Positions 26,601 through 34,988 of a stretch of 37,220 nucleotides of DNA are shown here, piece by piece (position 1 is the stretch's first letter; every line of letters starts with the position of its first letter). Both the position numbers and the translations under genes were made by a program. Source of the stretch: Flavobacteriales bacterium (GTDB lineage: Bacteria > Bacteroidota > Bacteroidia > Flavobacteriales > BACL11); NCBI GenBank assembly GCA_002697625.1, contig NZWX01000020.1:1-37220 (forward strand), given 5' to 3'. The notes under the pieces are model-generated. The model was not told the DNA's origin, searched no databases, and saw only the letters and a list, made by a program, of their open reading frames with translations.

Positions 26601-28934
26601 AGTATCTTTACATGTATGATCATCAGTTATCATTAAAGTGACATCATAAATTCCTGGTGTAGTATAAAGATGATCTACACGATTAAAGCCAAGATATCCA
26701 TCTCCCCAATCTATTCTATAATTTCTTACATTTGGAGATAAAATCTCAATATAAGAACGTCTATTTGGTAAACATACAACCGAATCCTCTAAGGAATTAT
26801 GACTATTTATAAAGTAAGTGAAATCTGCTATGGGAAAAAACACATGTACTTGTTCTATATACTCATGAGTACAAAGTGTTACATTATTAGTTACTTTTAA
26901 AGACACATTATAAACTCCAGGGGTAGAATACACATGAATCGGATCAAAATCTGTAGAAGTAAATCCATCACCAAAGTCCCATTCAACAAAATCTGCACCA
27001 GAAGATTCGTTAGAAAAATTCACCATTAAGGGTTCAACACAATTATATTCTGGTATGAAGAAAGCAGATGGTTCTATAATTTTAATATAGAGATTCTTAA
27101 TGAGAGTATCTGTACATATCCCCTCTCCTGTAATTAATGTTACATCAAAATTTCCTGTTTGATTATATTGGTAAGTAGGATTCTGAATTACAGAAGAACT
27201 TCCATCACCAAAATCCCACTCCCAAGAGGAGATAATAGTTGAAGATGAACTTAAATCTGTAAAGTTAATATTTTCTCCTGCACAACTAATTAATCTGTCT
27301 GCTTCAAAGTCTGATGTAGCAGGACCTACCGTTTTAATCAAAGACGTTAATATAAGTTCTTCTGAACACCCTTGATCATTTTCTATTGATAAAGTAATAT
27401 CAAAAGTATTCACTCCAACAAACTGATGCTGTGGGTTTTGCGAAGTAGATATTTGACCATCTCCAAAATCCCACAAATAATAAGTAATGGGAAAGAAAGA
27501 TGTGGATAAATCTGTAAAATCTATTATATCTGAGTCACAAATAATAGAATCAGAAATAGATAAATCTGGTTTTAACATATCTGTAATAATGAAATCTGTT
27601 TCAGTAATCGTGGAAACACATCCATTTATATCAGTTACAGTCAATTCTACATCAAAATTATCATAAGTATTAAATACAATATTTGGGTTTTGTAAATTAG
27701 ACGAATCTCCATTTTCAAAATTCCAATTCCAAGAAATTGCATTTGTTGTATTATCCTGGAAAGAAACATGAAATGGTAGTGTGCAACTTACTGTGTCATT
27801 TGATGAAATATTGATTTCAATATCTTCAAATACTTCAATAAGATCAATTTTTTCTATGATTGAAATACATTCTCCATTTTTAGAAGTAGTTAAACTAACT
27901 GTATATATTCCGGCATCTTGATATATGTGGGATGGGTTTTGTAAAGTGGATGTCTGTCCATCCCCAAAGTCCCAACTCCAAGTATCAGGATTGTAATTTG
28001 AGATATCTGTAAATTGCACATTATTATTTTTACAAATAGAAGAAACATTACTTTCAAAATCAGTAATTACTATCGCTCCTATCTCTATTAAATTATTCTG
28101 AATTAATGTGTCAGCACACACACCATTATCTGCAACTAATTTAATATCATAAATGCCAGAAGAATAATTATGTTGAGGATTTTGAGTATTAGAACTTTGT
28201 CCATCTCCAAAATTCCAATCATAGCTAATTGAATACTGAGAATTGTTTTGAAAACTAATTATTTCAAAAGGATCACATGAGGTACTAATATCCAAATCAA
28301 AATCAGCAATAGGAACTTCTTTTGCATCAATTAAATTATCCATTATTACTAAACTTTCACAACCTCTATCATCAATAACTGATAAAGAAACTGTATATAA
28401 TCCAGGGTCTGAATACTCATAAGTTGGATTCTGCATATTACTACTTCCTCCATCACCAAAATCCCAAATCCAAGAAAGAATATTGTTGGAATAATGAGAT
28501 TCATCCGAGAAATCTAATTCATTCGGGACGCAAATAGAGGTCATTCCTACAGATAAATCTGCTATTGGTTTTTCATATACCTTTATATAATTAACAAAAG
28601 TACTAATATCATTTGTAATTCCATCTGAAATAGTTAAACTAACTGTATAAAACCCTGCGAATGGATAAAGAGAAACTGGGTTTTGTAAGTTAGAAGTATT
28701 ACCATTTCCAAAATCCCATAACCATGTATTCGGGTTACCAGTAGACAAGTCTTCAAACTCAACCACAAGGGAACCACATCCAGTATTGGAAGAGATAGTC
28801 GTAAAGTTAGATACTAGTTGTGAGAAGACACTATTACTGTATAACATAAAAATGAGATAAAGGAAATAGTAAACATATTTCTTAGGAATAGATAAAATAT
28901 TTTTAAATACTGAGCTAGTAAAAATTGTAGTCAT
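23604..28934 (-). CDS. Giant T9SS-secreted protein: 18-19 PKD units and type B CTD
   Basis: The 1776-residue protein is the largest in the window. A signal peptide with an unusually long N-terminal region ends near VFSQ (about 38). It then consists almost entirely of PKD domains of about 85-90 residues. I count 18 clear WDFGDG-like cores (for example WLWDFGNGNTS, WSWDFGDGQTS) plus one degenerate unit (WEWTILGQN). One Ig-like unit sits near the middle (LDKLLCFGDTVLLES). The end is a T9SS type B domain (1685-1776; VPTAFTPNNDGLNDEF, IFNRWGELIF, GWDGYSSN). Many repeats carry a Cys near the start and one near the end. It is the first gene of the adhesin run, 97 bases from the divergent mtaB. It is likely a long extracellular stalk; no enzymatic domain is visible. 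Confidence 0.92.
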   Translation of the reverse strand: MTTIFTSSVFKNILSIPKKYVYYFLYLIFMLYSNSVFSQLVSNFTTISSNTGCGSLVVEFEDLSTGNPNTWLWDFGNGNTSNLQNPVSLYPFAGFYTVSLTISDGITNDISTFVNYIKVYEKPIADLSVGMTSICVPNELDFSDESHYSNNILSWIWDFGDGGSSNMQNPTYEYSDPGLYTVSLSVIDDRGCESLVIMDNLIDAKEVPIADFDLDISTSCDPFEIISFQNNSQYSISYDWNFGDGQSSNTQNPQHNYSSGIYDIKLVADNGVCADTLIQNNLIEIGAIVITDFESNVSSICKNNNVQFTDISNYNPDTWSWDFGDGQTSTLQNPSHIYQDAGIYTVSLTTSKNGECISIIEKIDLIEVFEDIEINISSNDTVSCTLPFHVSFQDNTTNAISWNWNFENGDSSNLQNPNIVFNTYDNFDVELTVTDINGCVSTITETDFIITDMLKPDLSISDSIICDSDIIDFTDLSTSFFPITYYLWDFGDGQISTSQNPQHQFVGVNTFDITLSIENDQGCSEELILTSLIKTVGPATSDFEADRLISCAGENINFTDLSSSSTIISSWEWDFGDGSSSVIQNPTYQYNQTGNFDVTLITGEGICTDTLIKNLYIKIIEPSAFFIPEYNCVEPLMVNFSNESSGADFVEWDFGDGFTSTDFDPIHVYSTPGVYNVSLKVTNNVTLCTHEYIEQVHVFFPIADFTYFINSHNSLEDSVVCLPNRRSYIEILSPNVRNYRIDWGDGYLGFNRVDHLYTTPGIYDVTLMITDDHTCKDTLVIEDMFRVTQVETDFAINNVQGCNTLTVDFEDLSSVTSYVIWDFGDGSTSFLNNPQHVYTNEGFYDITLFSKSIEGCKDTLVIEDYIKFVYPEIDFDISDDKICKNDEVVFVDSSKGISLEYNWDFGDGTTSSSISPIHSFNSIGVFPISLIITDTFGCVSVKNVDTIKVQEVEANFTSNTITSNCPPLITTFSNQSVGNIINYTWDFGDGLNSSQISPSHLYSFSGEFDVQLVVEDDFACKDTLKYINLISIFGPSGSFTFSTNTMCHYDSVEFTSNVQNTDLYLWDFGDGIFSTDSHPTHSYSSGSYFHPTLVIENSSSCQIIVSSDDSIQVVEITVDAGLDKLLCFGDTVLLESIGSATNYIWNSSPYLLQDSIANTLAFPLENNMFYITNSDGMCFATDSVFVIVDTNIPEPFFTTLKNCYLDSMELYGDAGINASSFSWEWTILGQNLYSQDDYFQFDTIGLYNVDLLVKNLDNNCDAKTSQIVEVLPLPQVNFRTDEVCFGQKTNFTNLSGSDVTSVLWSFGDGYQSSSNSNPSILFSSPGIFNSTLVVNSDLGCLNAITKEVLVHENPEVFLNISEVCEGFESEFTSIIVLNDGYITDWTWDFGDASILSDTEHNSHVYEKWGAFDVSLQVRSNFGCISSVNEQAIVNPNPEILFDVEQICKGDITRFTSQASIIEGDILHYSWSFGDGNTSVFTNSSNEYSQAGIYPVNLLVSSAKGCSSNLEKQIKIFDLPEVHFLVDREVCELEQINFINNTNSDDIIIEYNWDFGDRIISSEKNPSHSYKNSGIYDVLLSVETVNGCKNLNLKDSFIIVHKNPIAEFDMSDRRVSVLDSEVLFTNNSGSDLFFEWDFDNGIIDSDNTDVIINFIEAGNYDVLLYVENDIGCSDEITHQVIVGEEFSVFVPTAFTPNNDGLNDEFLSSTQGVYEFEMKIFNRWGELIFSSDNKDFGWDGYSSNTGNFMENGTYLYSIRVTDYNDKTWVYNGEVNLMK

Positions 28935-29019
28935 AATGTATGGTTTTAGTTTCTAACTTACTCTAATCAACGAATTTAAAATAATGTAGGTTTCAAATTA
29001 TCAGAACTTTTACTTTTAA

Positions 29020-29027
29020 TACTTTTG
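29020..29027 (+). promoter_or_regulatory. -7 promoter box of mtaB (TACTTTTG)
   Basis: TACTTTTG matches TAnnTTTG exactly and is followed by CAGT and then the ATG at 29032. The start site would fall at or next to the ATG, giving a leaderless or almost leaderless mRNA. No clear -33 TTG is visible. Confidence 0.55.
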
Positions 29028-29031
29028 CAGT

Positions 29032-30351
29032 ATGTTTAAAGGAAAGACAGTATCGTTCCATACATTAGGTTGTAAACTAAACTTTGCGGAAAGTTCTACT
29101 ATATTTCGTCAGTTAAATGAAATTGGTTTTATTAAAAATGATTTTAATCAAGAATCTGATTTATATGTTATAAATACTTGTTCTGTAACCCAAAATGCAA
29201 ATAAAGAATGTAGAAGATTAATTAAAAAAGCAAAGAGAATTGCCCCGAATAGTTTTGTAGTAATTACTGGATGTTTTGCACAATTAAAGCCAAAATCTAT
29301 TTCGGAAATGGAAGGGGTAGACATGGTACTTGGAGCTAATGACAAGTTTAACCTTCCTAATTTATTATTAAACTTAGAAAACAAAAAAGTAGGAGAAATT
29401 CATGGATGTGAGATAACAAACTTAAACTATACATCTTCCTACTCTCTAGGAGAAAGGACGAGATCTTTTTTAAAGATACAAGATGGATGTAATTATCCTT
29501 GTACTTATTGTACTATTCCATTAGCTAGAGGAAGAAGCAGGTGTGATACTATAGAAAATATTCTAAAAAACGCTTCTAAGATTGCAAAAAAAGGAATTAA
29601 GGAAATTGTAATAACAGGAGTAAATATTGGAGAGTTTAGAGATGGTAATAAAAGATTTTCAGACTTGCTAAAGGAACTAGAGATGGTGGATGGTATAGAA
29701 AGATATAGAATTTCTTCTATTGAACCGAATCTTATAACAGATGAAATTATTGAAACTGTTAAAACATCTAAAAAATTCTTACCTCATTTTCATATTCCAT
29801 TACAATCAGGTAACGACAAAATTTTAGGAAAGATGAAAAGGAGATACAGAACCTCACTATATAAAGATAAAGTAAGAAAGATAGTCTCAGAGATTCCTGA
29901 TGTATGTATAGGAGCAGATGTAATTGTTGGATTTCCTGGAGAAACAGATGAAATTTTTAATTCTACCTTAAATTTCATCAAAGAACTCCCTATATCCTAT
30001 TTACATGTTTTTAGTTACTCGGAAAGAGAAAATACCCTAGCAATTACTTTTGAAGGGGTAGTTGAAAAACAGAAGAGATCTGAAAGAAGTAAAATGTTGC
30101 GTATCTTATCTGAAAAACTACAAAGAGCACATTACCAAAAGTATTTAGGAACAACACAAACAGCTCTTTTTGAGCAAGAAAATAAGAATGGATTTCTACT
30201 AGGATTTACAGACAATTACATAAAGGTAAAAATTCCATTTTCTGAAGATTTAGTACAGAAAAAAATAAAAATTAAGTTACATTCGTTTGACGATAACGGA
30301 CTTGTAACATGTGAACCCATAAAAAACATATCCCATGTATCCAACTATTAG
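29032..30351 (+). CDS. mtaB: tRNA t6A37 methylthiotransferase MtaB
   Basis: The 439-residue radical-SAM enzyme adds a methylthio group to N6-threonylcarbamoyladenosine at position 37 of tRNAs. The N-terminal UPF0004 domain has [11 protein letters not shown] with Cys14, and Cys50 (NTCSV) and Cys81 (TGCFA), which bind the auxiliary iron-sulfur cluster. The radical-SAM motif is CNYPCTYC (153-160). ARGRSR follows, and a C-terminal TRAM-like region lies at about 375-430. The opening [14 protein letters not shown] and the length fit MtaB rather than MiaB or RimO. It overlaps lgt by 17 bases. It is divergent from the PKD-protein gene. Confidence 0.92.
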   Translation: MFKGKTVSFHTLGCKLNFAESSTIFRQLNEIGFIKNDFNQESDLYVINTCSVTQNANKECRRLIKKAKRIAPNSFVVITGCFAQLKPKSISEMEGVDMVLGANDKFNLPNLLLNLENKKVGEIHGCEITNLNYTSSYSLGERTRSFLKIQDGCNYPCTYCTIPLARGRSRCDTIENILKNASKIAKKGIKEIVITGVNIGEFRDGNKRFSDLLKELEMVDGIERYRISSIEPNLITDEIIETVKTSKKFLPHFHIPLQSGNDKILGKMKRRYRTSLYKDKVRKIVSEIPDVCIGADVIVGFPGETDEIFNSTLNFIKELPISYLHVFSYSERENTLAITFEGVVEKQKRSERSKMLRILSEKLQRAHYQKYLGTTQTALFEQENKNGFLLGFTDNYIKVKIPFSEDLVQKKIKIKLHSFDDNGLVTCEPIKNISHVSNY

Positions 30352-31480
30352 TCACTTAATTCATGATTTATTAGGTATAAACATACCTCTACCGATTCAA
30401 ACATTCGGATTTTTTGTAGCTCTAGCATTTATTGTAGGGGCTTATTTTATTTCACTAGAATTTAAAAGAAAGGAAGAAGAAGGTTTAATTTCTATCATTA
30501 AGAAAAAAGTGAAAATTGGAGAAGGACTTACAAATTACGAACTTTTAAGCTCTGTCATTGGAGGATTTCTTATAGGGTTTAAATTAGTAGAAGCAATATT
30601 GGATTATGATAGTTTGGTACAAAATCCTCAAGAATTTATCCTTTCTTCCAAAGGAAGTATGATAGGAGGAATATTAGTATCTCTTATTTCTGCATACACA
30701 AAATATAAGGAAAAACACAAAACAAAGCTTAAAGAACCTAAATGGATAGAACAAGATGTTCCTCCTCATCAACTTGTAGGAAATATGATAATGATAGCTG
30801 CAATAAGTGGTATTATAGGAGCAAAGATTTTTGCTAGTTTAGAGAACTGGGGAGATTTTATTAATGACCCTATTGGTCAATTATTATCTTTTAGCGGACT
30901 TACATTTTATGGGGGATTAATTTTTGGAGCTATCTCAGTAAGTTATTATGCGAAAAAGAATGGTATAAAACTATTACATTTAATCGATGCATTTGCTCCT
31001 TCGCTTATATTAGCTTATGGAATTGGGAGAATTGGATGTCATGTAAGTGGTGATGGAGATTGGGGTATTGTCGCATCGACTCAGCCAGACTGGTGGTTTT
31101 TACCAGATTGGATATGGAGTTATAACTACCCAAATAATGTGATAAATGAAGGTACTCTTATTCCTGGTTGTGAAGGTAATTTTTGTTATGAACTAGCAGA
31201 AAATGTATACCCTACTCCTTTTTATGAGACAATCATGGCAGGAATTATATTCTTATTTCTGTGGAGGATTAGAAAGAAAATTAATATTGCAGGGATGTTA
31301 TTTTTCATATACCTTACGTTAAACGGCATTGAACGATTTCTTATTGAAAAAATAAGAGTCAATACCAAATACGATATTCTTGGAGGTATAACACAAGCAG
31401 AAATCATCTCCAGTTGTTTAATTCTTACAGGTTTATTAGGAATGTATTCTCTTTGGAAAAAATCAACTTCTCCTCAATAA
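30335..31480 (+). CDS. lgt: Prolipoprotein diacylglyceryl transferase, enlarged form
   Basis: The 381-residue integral membrane enzyme transfers diacylglycerol from phosphatidylglycerol to the lipobox cysteine of prolipoproteins, the first step for the lipoproteins encoded in this window. The signature region reads [17 protein letters not shown] (about 229-245), and the end has [15 protein letters not shown] and GGITQAE segments typical of Lgt. E. coli Lgt has about 290 residues; the extra length here sits between the first helix and the usual core. There, a stretch near residues 70-130 ([29 protein letters not shown]) resembles the later core ([29 protein letters not shown]). The signature has Cys where E. 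coli has the conserved Asn. It overlaps mtaB (17 bases) and the convergent symporter gene (18 bases). Confidence 0.9.
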   Translation: MYPTISHLIHDLLGINIPLPIQTFGFFVALAFIVGAYFISLEFKRKEEEGLISIIKKKVKIGEGLTNYELLSSVIGGFLIGFKLVEAILDYDSLVQNPQEFILSSKGSMIGGILVSLISAYTKYKEKHKTKLKEPKWIEQDVPPHQLVGNMIMIAAISGIIGAKIFASLENWGDFINDPIGQLLSFSGLTFYGGLIFGAISVSYYAKKNGIKLLHLIDAFAPSLILAYGIGRIGCHVSGDGDWGIVASTQPDWWFLPDWIWSYNYPNNVINEGTLIPGCEGNFCYELAENVYPTPFYETIMAGIIFLFLWRIRKKINIAGMLFFIYLTLNGIERFLIEKIRVNTKYDILGGITQAEIISSCLILTGLLGMYSLWKKSTSPQ

Positions 31481-32884
31481 GGATAGTCCTATAAAAGTTA
31501 AAATCCCATTTATAATTAACAATTCAAATCCAAATGAAAAGTATAAATTAAGAATGTAACAGATAATAGGAGAAGAAACAGCTACTAGAGGAACCCATTT
31601 ATCTTTAATCTTATAATTTGTAAACAATCCAAATGAATACATCCCAAGAAGAGGTCCATAGGTATAACCAGCAACAGTAAATAAAGACTTTATGACACTA
31701 TCATCATTAATAGTATGAAAAAGTATGATAACACAGAAAAGAACAAAAGACATGAATAAGTGAACATATTTTCTTGTTCTAACCTGTTTCTTAGGATTAT
31801 GCTTTTCAAATTCCATAATATCCACACAAAAAGAAGTAGTTAAAGAAGTAAGCGCAGAGTCAGCACTAGAGTATGCAGCAGCAATTATACCAATAATAAA
31901 AAGAATTCCCACAAAATCAGGAAGACCAGCATTTAATGCTATGTTAGGAAATAACATATCCGGATTATCAGGTAACACAACACCAAATTTGCTAGAATAG
32001 ATATAAAGTATTGCTCCTAACGCAAGGAATACTAAATCAACAAATATTAATATTGTACTAAAAGTAAACATATTCTTTTGAGCATCACCCAAATTTCTAC
32101 AACTTAAATTCTTCTGCATTTGATCTTGATCAAGACCTGTCATAACAATTGCCATAAATACACCTGAAAAAAACTGTTTAAAAAAATATTTCTTATCTGT
32201 CCAATCATCAAAAAAGAATACCCTAGAATAATCTGATTCATGAATTACAGAAAATAAAGAAGAGATGTCTATCTGCATATTCTTCATTAATATATAAGTG
32301 ATAATAAAGACGGTAGAAAGCATAAAAGTAGTCTGTAACGCATCTGTCCATATAATTGTTTTAATACCACTTCTATAAGTATAAGTCCAAATTAATAATA
32401 TTGTAATAAATACAGTTAATGCAAAAGGAATATTCCACTCATCAAATACAGCAAATTGTAATACTGAAGCTATTAGATATAATCTAAAAGAAGCTCCAAT
32501 AGTCCTAGATAACAAGAAAAAAGAAGATCCTGTTTTGTAACTACTTTGACCAAACCTTTGCTGTAAATATGTATAAATAGAAGTTATGTCTAATTTATAG
32601 TAAAGAGGTAATAAGATTCTAGCAATAATAAAATAACCGACAAAGAAGCCAAATACCATTTGTAAATATGAAAACTGACTTGAAGCAACCCAACCTGGAA
32701 CAGAAATAAATGTTATTCCTGAAAGAGTGGTACCAATCATTCCATAAGCTATTACAAACCAAGGAGATTTTCTATTACCCAAGAAAAAACTACTATTACT
32801 ATCATCTTTTCCTGTTAAATAAGAAATAAAAAATAATACAAGAAAATAACTTAGTATACAAAGTAAAATTACTGATGGGTTCAT
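31463..32884 (-). CDS. Sodium:solute symporter family transporter (SSS)
   Basis: From the ATG at 32884 the protein has 473 residues ([13 protein letters not shown]); an in-frame GTG at 32941 would add 19 residues that look unlike the family start. It has about 13 membrane helices. SSS features are visible: [20 protein letters not shown] near the start, [16 protein letters not shown], then [20 protein letters not shown] and the [11 protein letters not shown] turn. [10 protein letters not shown] (helix 8 region) fits the sodium site. The substrate cannot be read; SSS members carry sugars, amino acids, nucleosides, vitamins or sialic acid. CAAAAATG at 32898-32905 (CATTTTTG on this strand) is one base off a -7 box. 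Its end overlaps lgt tail to tail. Confidence 0.88.
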   Translation of the reverse strand: MNPSVILLCILSYFLVLFFISYLTGKDDSNSSFFLGNRKSPWFVIAYGMIGTTLSGITFISVPGWVASSQFSYLQMVFGFFVGYFIIARILLPLYYKLDITSIYTYLQQRFGQSSYKTGSSFFLLSRTIGASFRLYLIASVLQFAVFDEWNIPFALTVFITILLIWTYTYRSGIKTIIWTDALQTTFMLSTVFIITYILMKNMQIDISSLFSVIHESDYSRVFFFDDWTDKKYFFKQFFSGVFMAIVMTGLDQDQMQKNLSCRNLGDAQKNMFTFSTILIFVDLVFLALGAILYIYSSKFGVVLPDNPDMLFPNIALNAGLPDFVGILFIIGIIAAAYSSADSALTSLTTSFCVDIMEFEKHNPKKQVRTRKYVHLFMSFVLFCVIILFHTINDDSVIKSLFTVAGYTYGPLLGMYSFGLFTNYKIKDKWVPLVAVSSPIICYILNLYFSFGFELLIINGILTFIGLSLLRRS

Positions 32885-32947
32885 AAAATTTTTTTGGCAA
32901 AAATGAAAATAATTATCTAAATATAATAAATAAATTAACACAATTAA

Positions 32948-32955
32948 TACATTTG
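32948..32955 (+). promoter_or_regulatory. -7 promoter box of recR (TACATTTG)
   Basis: TACATTTG matches TAnnTTTG exactly and ends five bases before the recR ATG at 32961, so transcription should start at or next to the start codon. No clear -33 TTG is seen at the usual distance. Confidence 0.5.
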
Positions 32956-32960
32956 TAAAT

Positions 32961-33578
32961 ATGAATTTTCCATCGAAACTTGTAGAAAACGCTGTAAATC
33001 AACTTTCTTCCTTACCCGGAATTGGAAAGAAATCTGCTTTACGATTGGTATTACATATGCTAAAACAAGAAAAACACAACATTAATCAGTTCGGGACCTC
33101 ATTTATTGACCTTATAAATAACATTAATTATTGTAAAGAATGTTTTTCTATTTCTGACCTAGAAATATGCAAAATTTGTTCGGACCCTAAAAGAGACAGA
33201 AGAACTATTTGTGTTGTAGAAGATATTCGTGTAATGATGGCAGTGGAAAACACCCAGCAATTTAAAGGAATCTATCATGTATTAGGAGGACTTATATCCC
33301 CCATGGATGGAATTGGACCAACTGATATAAAAGTAGAAGAATTGGTGGAAAAAGTTGAAAATGGTAAGGTTCAAGAAATCATTTTTACCCTTAGTACTAC
33401 AATGGAAGGAGATACTACTAACTTCTATCTATTCAGAAGATTAAAAGATAGTGGGGTAAAGATTTCTTCAATAGCAAGAGGCATTTCAATTGGAGATGAA
33501 TTGGAATATACAGACGAGATAACTTTAGGAACTGCAATTAGTAGTAGACTTCCTTATGAAAACTCCTTATCAAAATAG
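32961..33578 (+). CDS. recR: Recombination mediator RecR
   Basis: The 205-residue protein has the full RecR layout: a helix-hairpin-helix at about 8-35 (LSSLPGIGKKSALRL), a four-cysteine zinc finger (Cys58, Cys61, Cys70, Cys73), and a Toprim domain from about 81 (CVVEDIRVMMAVE, then YHVLGGLISPMDGIGP). The C-terminal Walker-B-like region ends near ARGISIGDELEYTDEITL. It loads RecA with RecF/RecO at gaps and breaks; no other recombination gene is adjacent. It is divergent from the symporter gene and 46 bases upstream of the E2 gene. Confidence 0.96.
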   Translation: MNFPSKLVENAVNQLSSLPGIGKKSALRLVLHMLKQEKHNINQFGTSFIDLINNINYCKECFSISDLEICKICSDPKRDRRTICVVEDIRVMMAVENTQQFKGIYHVLGGLISPMDGIGPTDIKVEELVEKVENGKVQEIIFTLSTTMEGDTTNFYLFRRLKDSGVKISSIARGISIGDELEYTDEITLGTAISSRLPYENSLSK

Positions 33579-33581
33579 TAT

Positions 33582-33608
33582 TTTGAATGTATAGTTTTAT
33601 TATTTTTG
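33582..33608 (+). promoter_or_regulatory. Possible promoter of the E2 gene (TTTG-N15-TATTTTTG)
   Basis: TATTTTTG at 33601-33608 matches the Bacteroidota -7 box and ends 16 bases before the E2 ATG. TTTG at 33582-33585 could be the -33 element, but the spacing of 15 is shorter than usual. Confidence 0.5.
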
Positions 33609-33624
33609 CCAAAAATTTTAAACA

Positions 33625-34929
33625 ATGTCAAGAGTAGAACTTATAATGCCCAAAATGGGTGAAAGTGTTTCGGAAGCTACTATAATATCATGGACGAAAG
33701 AGGTTGGTGAGATAGTAGAATTGGACGAAACAATTGTTGAGATTGCAACAGATAAAGTAGATTCTGAAGTTCCTTCTACACATGAAGGTAAATTGATTGA
33801 AAAATTATTTGAAGCAGATGATATAGTACAAGTTGGAGATGTATTTGCTATTTTAGAAACAGAAGAAGATAGTAATGAAGCAACAGATACTACAACTCAT
33901 AAACCAGAGGAAGTTGAAATAATAGAACAACAAGTTACAGAAACAATTGAAAAATCAACTACAACTATAACTAATTCAGGTGATAGATTTTACTCTCCAT
34001 TAGTTAGAAGTATGGCAAGTGAGGAAGGTATTGAAATGGCTGAACTTGAAACAATTCCTGGGACAGGAAAAAATGGTAGAGTAACAAAATCTGATATGGT
34101 TTCTTACCTTAAAACAAGAGGAAGCGTTTCAGAAAATCCTACAAAAACTGAAATTCCTGAAGCACCTTCTGCTAAAGTTGATCCTCCGAAACCTTCTTCA
34201 ACTCCAATTCCAAATACTGGAGAAATGGAGATTGTAGAAATGGACAGAATGAGAAAGTTAATCTCTGCTCATATGACAATGTCTAAATCGACATCTGCAC
34301 ATATTACTTCATTTGTCGAAGCAGACATGACTAATATTGTAAACTGGAGAAATTCTGTGAAAGCAGACTTTAAAAAGAGAGAAGGACAAAATATTACCTT
34401 CACTCCTATTATTATTGAGGCTATGGCAAAGGCTGTTAAAGATTTCCCTATGATAAATGTTTCTGTTGATGGAACAAATATTCATATTCATAAAAATGTC
34501 AACATAGGTATGGCAGCCGCTCTTCCTGATGGAAACCTTATTGTTCCTGTAATTAAAGAATGTCAGAATAAAAATTTAGTTGGGATAACAAAATCAGTTA
34601 ATGATTTAGCTACAAGAGCAAGAGCAAGTCAATTAAATCCTGACGATATACAAGGAGGTACAATTACAATGACAAATGTCGGATCCTTTGGAAATGAAAT
34701 GGGGACACCTATTATTAACCAACCTCAAGTAGCTATTATGGCTTGTGGTATTATTAAAAAGAAACCTGTTGTATTAGAAACTGAGTATGGTGATGTAATT
34801 GCAATTCGTCATATGATGTTCTTGTCTTTATCTTACGACCACAGAGTTGTAGATGGAGCTCTTGGAGGGCAATTTGTTAGAAAAGTTGCAGATTATCTAG
34901 AACAATTTGACACAAGCCAAGTTGTTTAA
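33625..34929 (+). CDS. 2-oxoacid dehydrogenase E2 (dihydrolipoamide acyltransferase)
   Basis: The 434-residue protein has one lipoyl domain (about 1-80; ATDKVDSEV with the lipoylated Lys44), a linker rich in Glu/Thr (about 82-120), and a peripheral subunit-binding domain (about 122-160; PLVRSMASEEGI, GTGKNGRVTKSDM). A Pro-rich linker (about 165-200) and the catalytic core (about 205-430) follow, with SYDHRVVDG; His406 and Asp410 fit the acyltransferase motif. It moves the acyl group from lipoyl-lysine to CoA. The fused E1 gene is about 26 kb away on the other strand and is the obvious partner; E3 is not in the window. A strong terminator follows 17 bases after the stop. Confidence 0.94.
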   Translation: MSRVELIMPKMGESVSEATIISWTKEVGEIVELDETIVEIATDKVDSEVPSTHEGKLIEKLFEADDIVQVGDVFAILETEEDSNEATDTTTHKPEEVEIIEQQVTETIEKSTTTITNSGDRFYSPLVRSMASEEGIEMAELETIPGTGKNGRVTKSDMVSYLKTRGSVSENPTKTEIPEAPSAKVDPPKPSSTPIPNTGEMEIVEMDRMRKLISAHMTMSKSTSAHITSFVEADMTNIVNWRNSVKADFKKREGQNITFTPIIIEAMAKAVKDFPMINVSVDGTNIHIHKNVNIGMAAALPDGNLIVPVIKECQNKNLVGITKSVNDLATRARASQLNPDDIQGGTITMTNVGSFGNEMGTPIINQPQVAIMACGIIKKKPVVLETEYGDVIAIRHMMFLSLSYDHRVVDGALGGQFVRKVADYLEQFDTSQVV

Positions 34930-34946
34930 GTAATTATAAACAATTC

Positions 34947-34976
34947 AAAAGCCTCAAGGAAACTTGGGGCTTTTTT
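34947..34976 (+). terminator. Intrinsic terminator after the E2 gene
   Basis: AAAAGCCTCAAG-GAAA-CTTGGGGCTTTT folds as a 12-bp stem with one G-T pair and a GAAA tetraloop, followed by a run of T. It is the clearest terminator in the window. Confidence 0.88.
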
Positions 34977-34988
34977 ATACTTTAGAAA

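Noticed and set aside
23604..28934. Regularly spaced short repeats resembling a CRISPR array
   Set aside because: The repeated units are codons for PKD cores in one continuous reading frame, with no palindromic repeat, leader or cas genes.
32885..32941. N-terminal extension of the symporter from a GTG at 32941
   Set aside because: The added 19 residues do not resemble the family start, and the ATG at 32884 begins a typical first helix.
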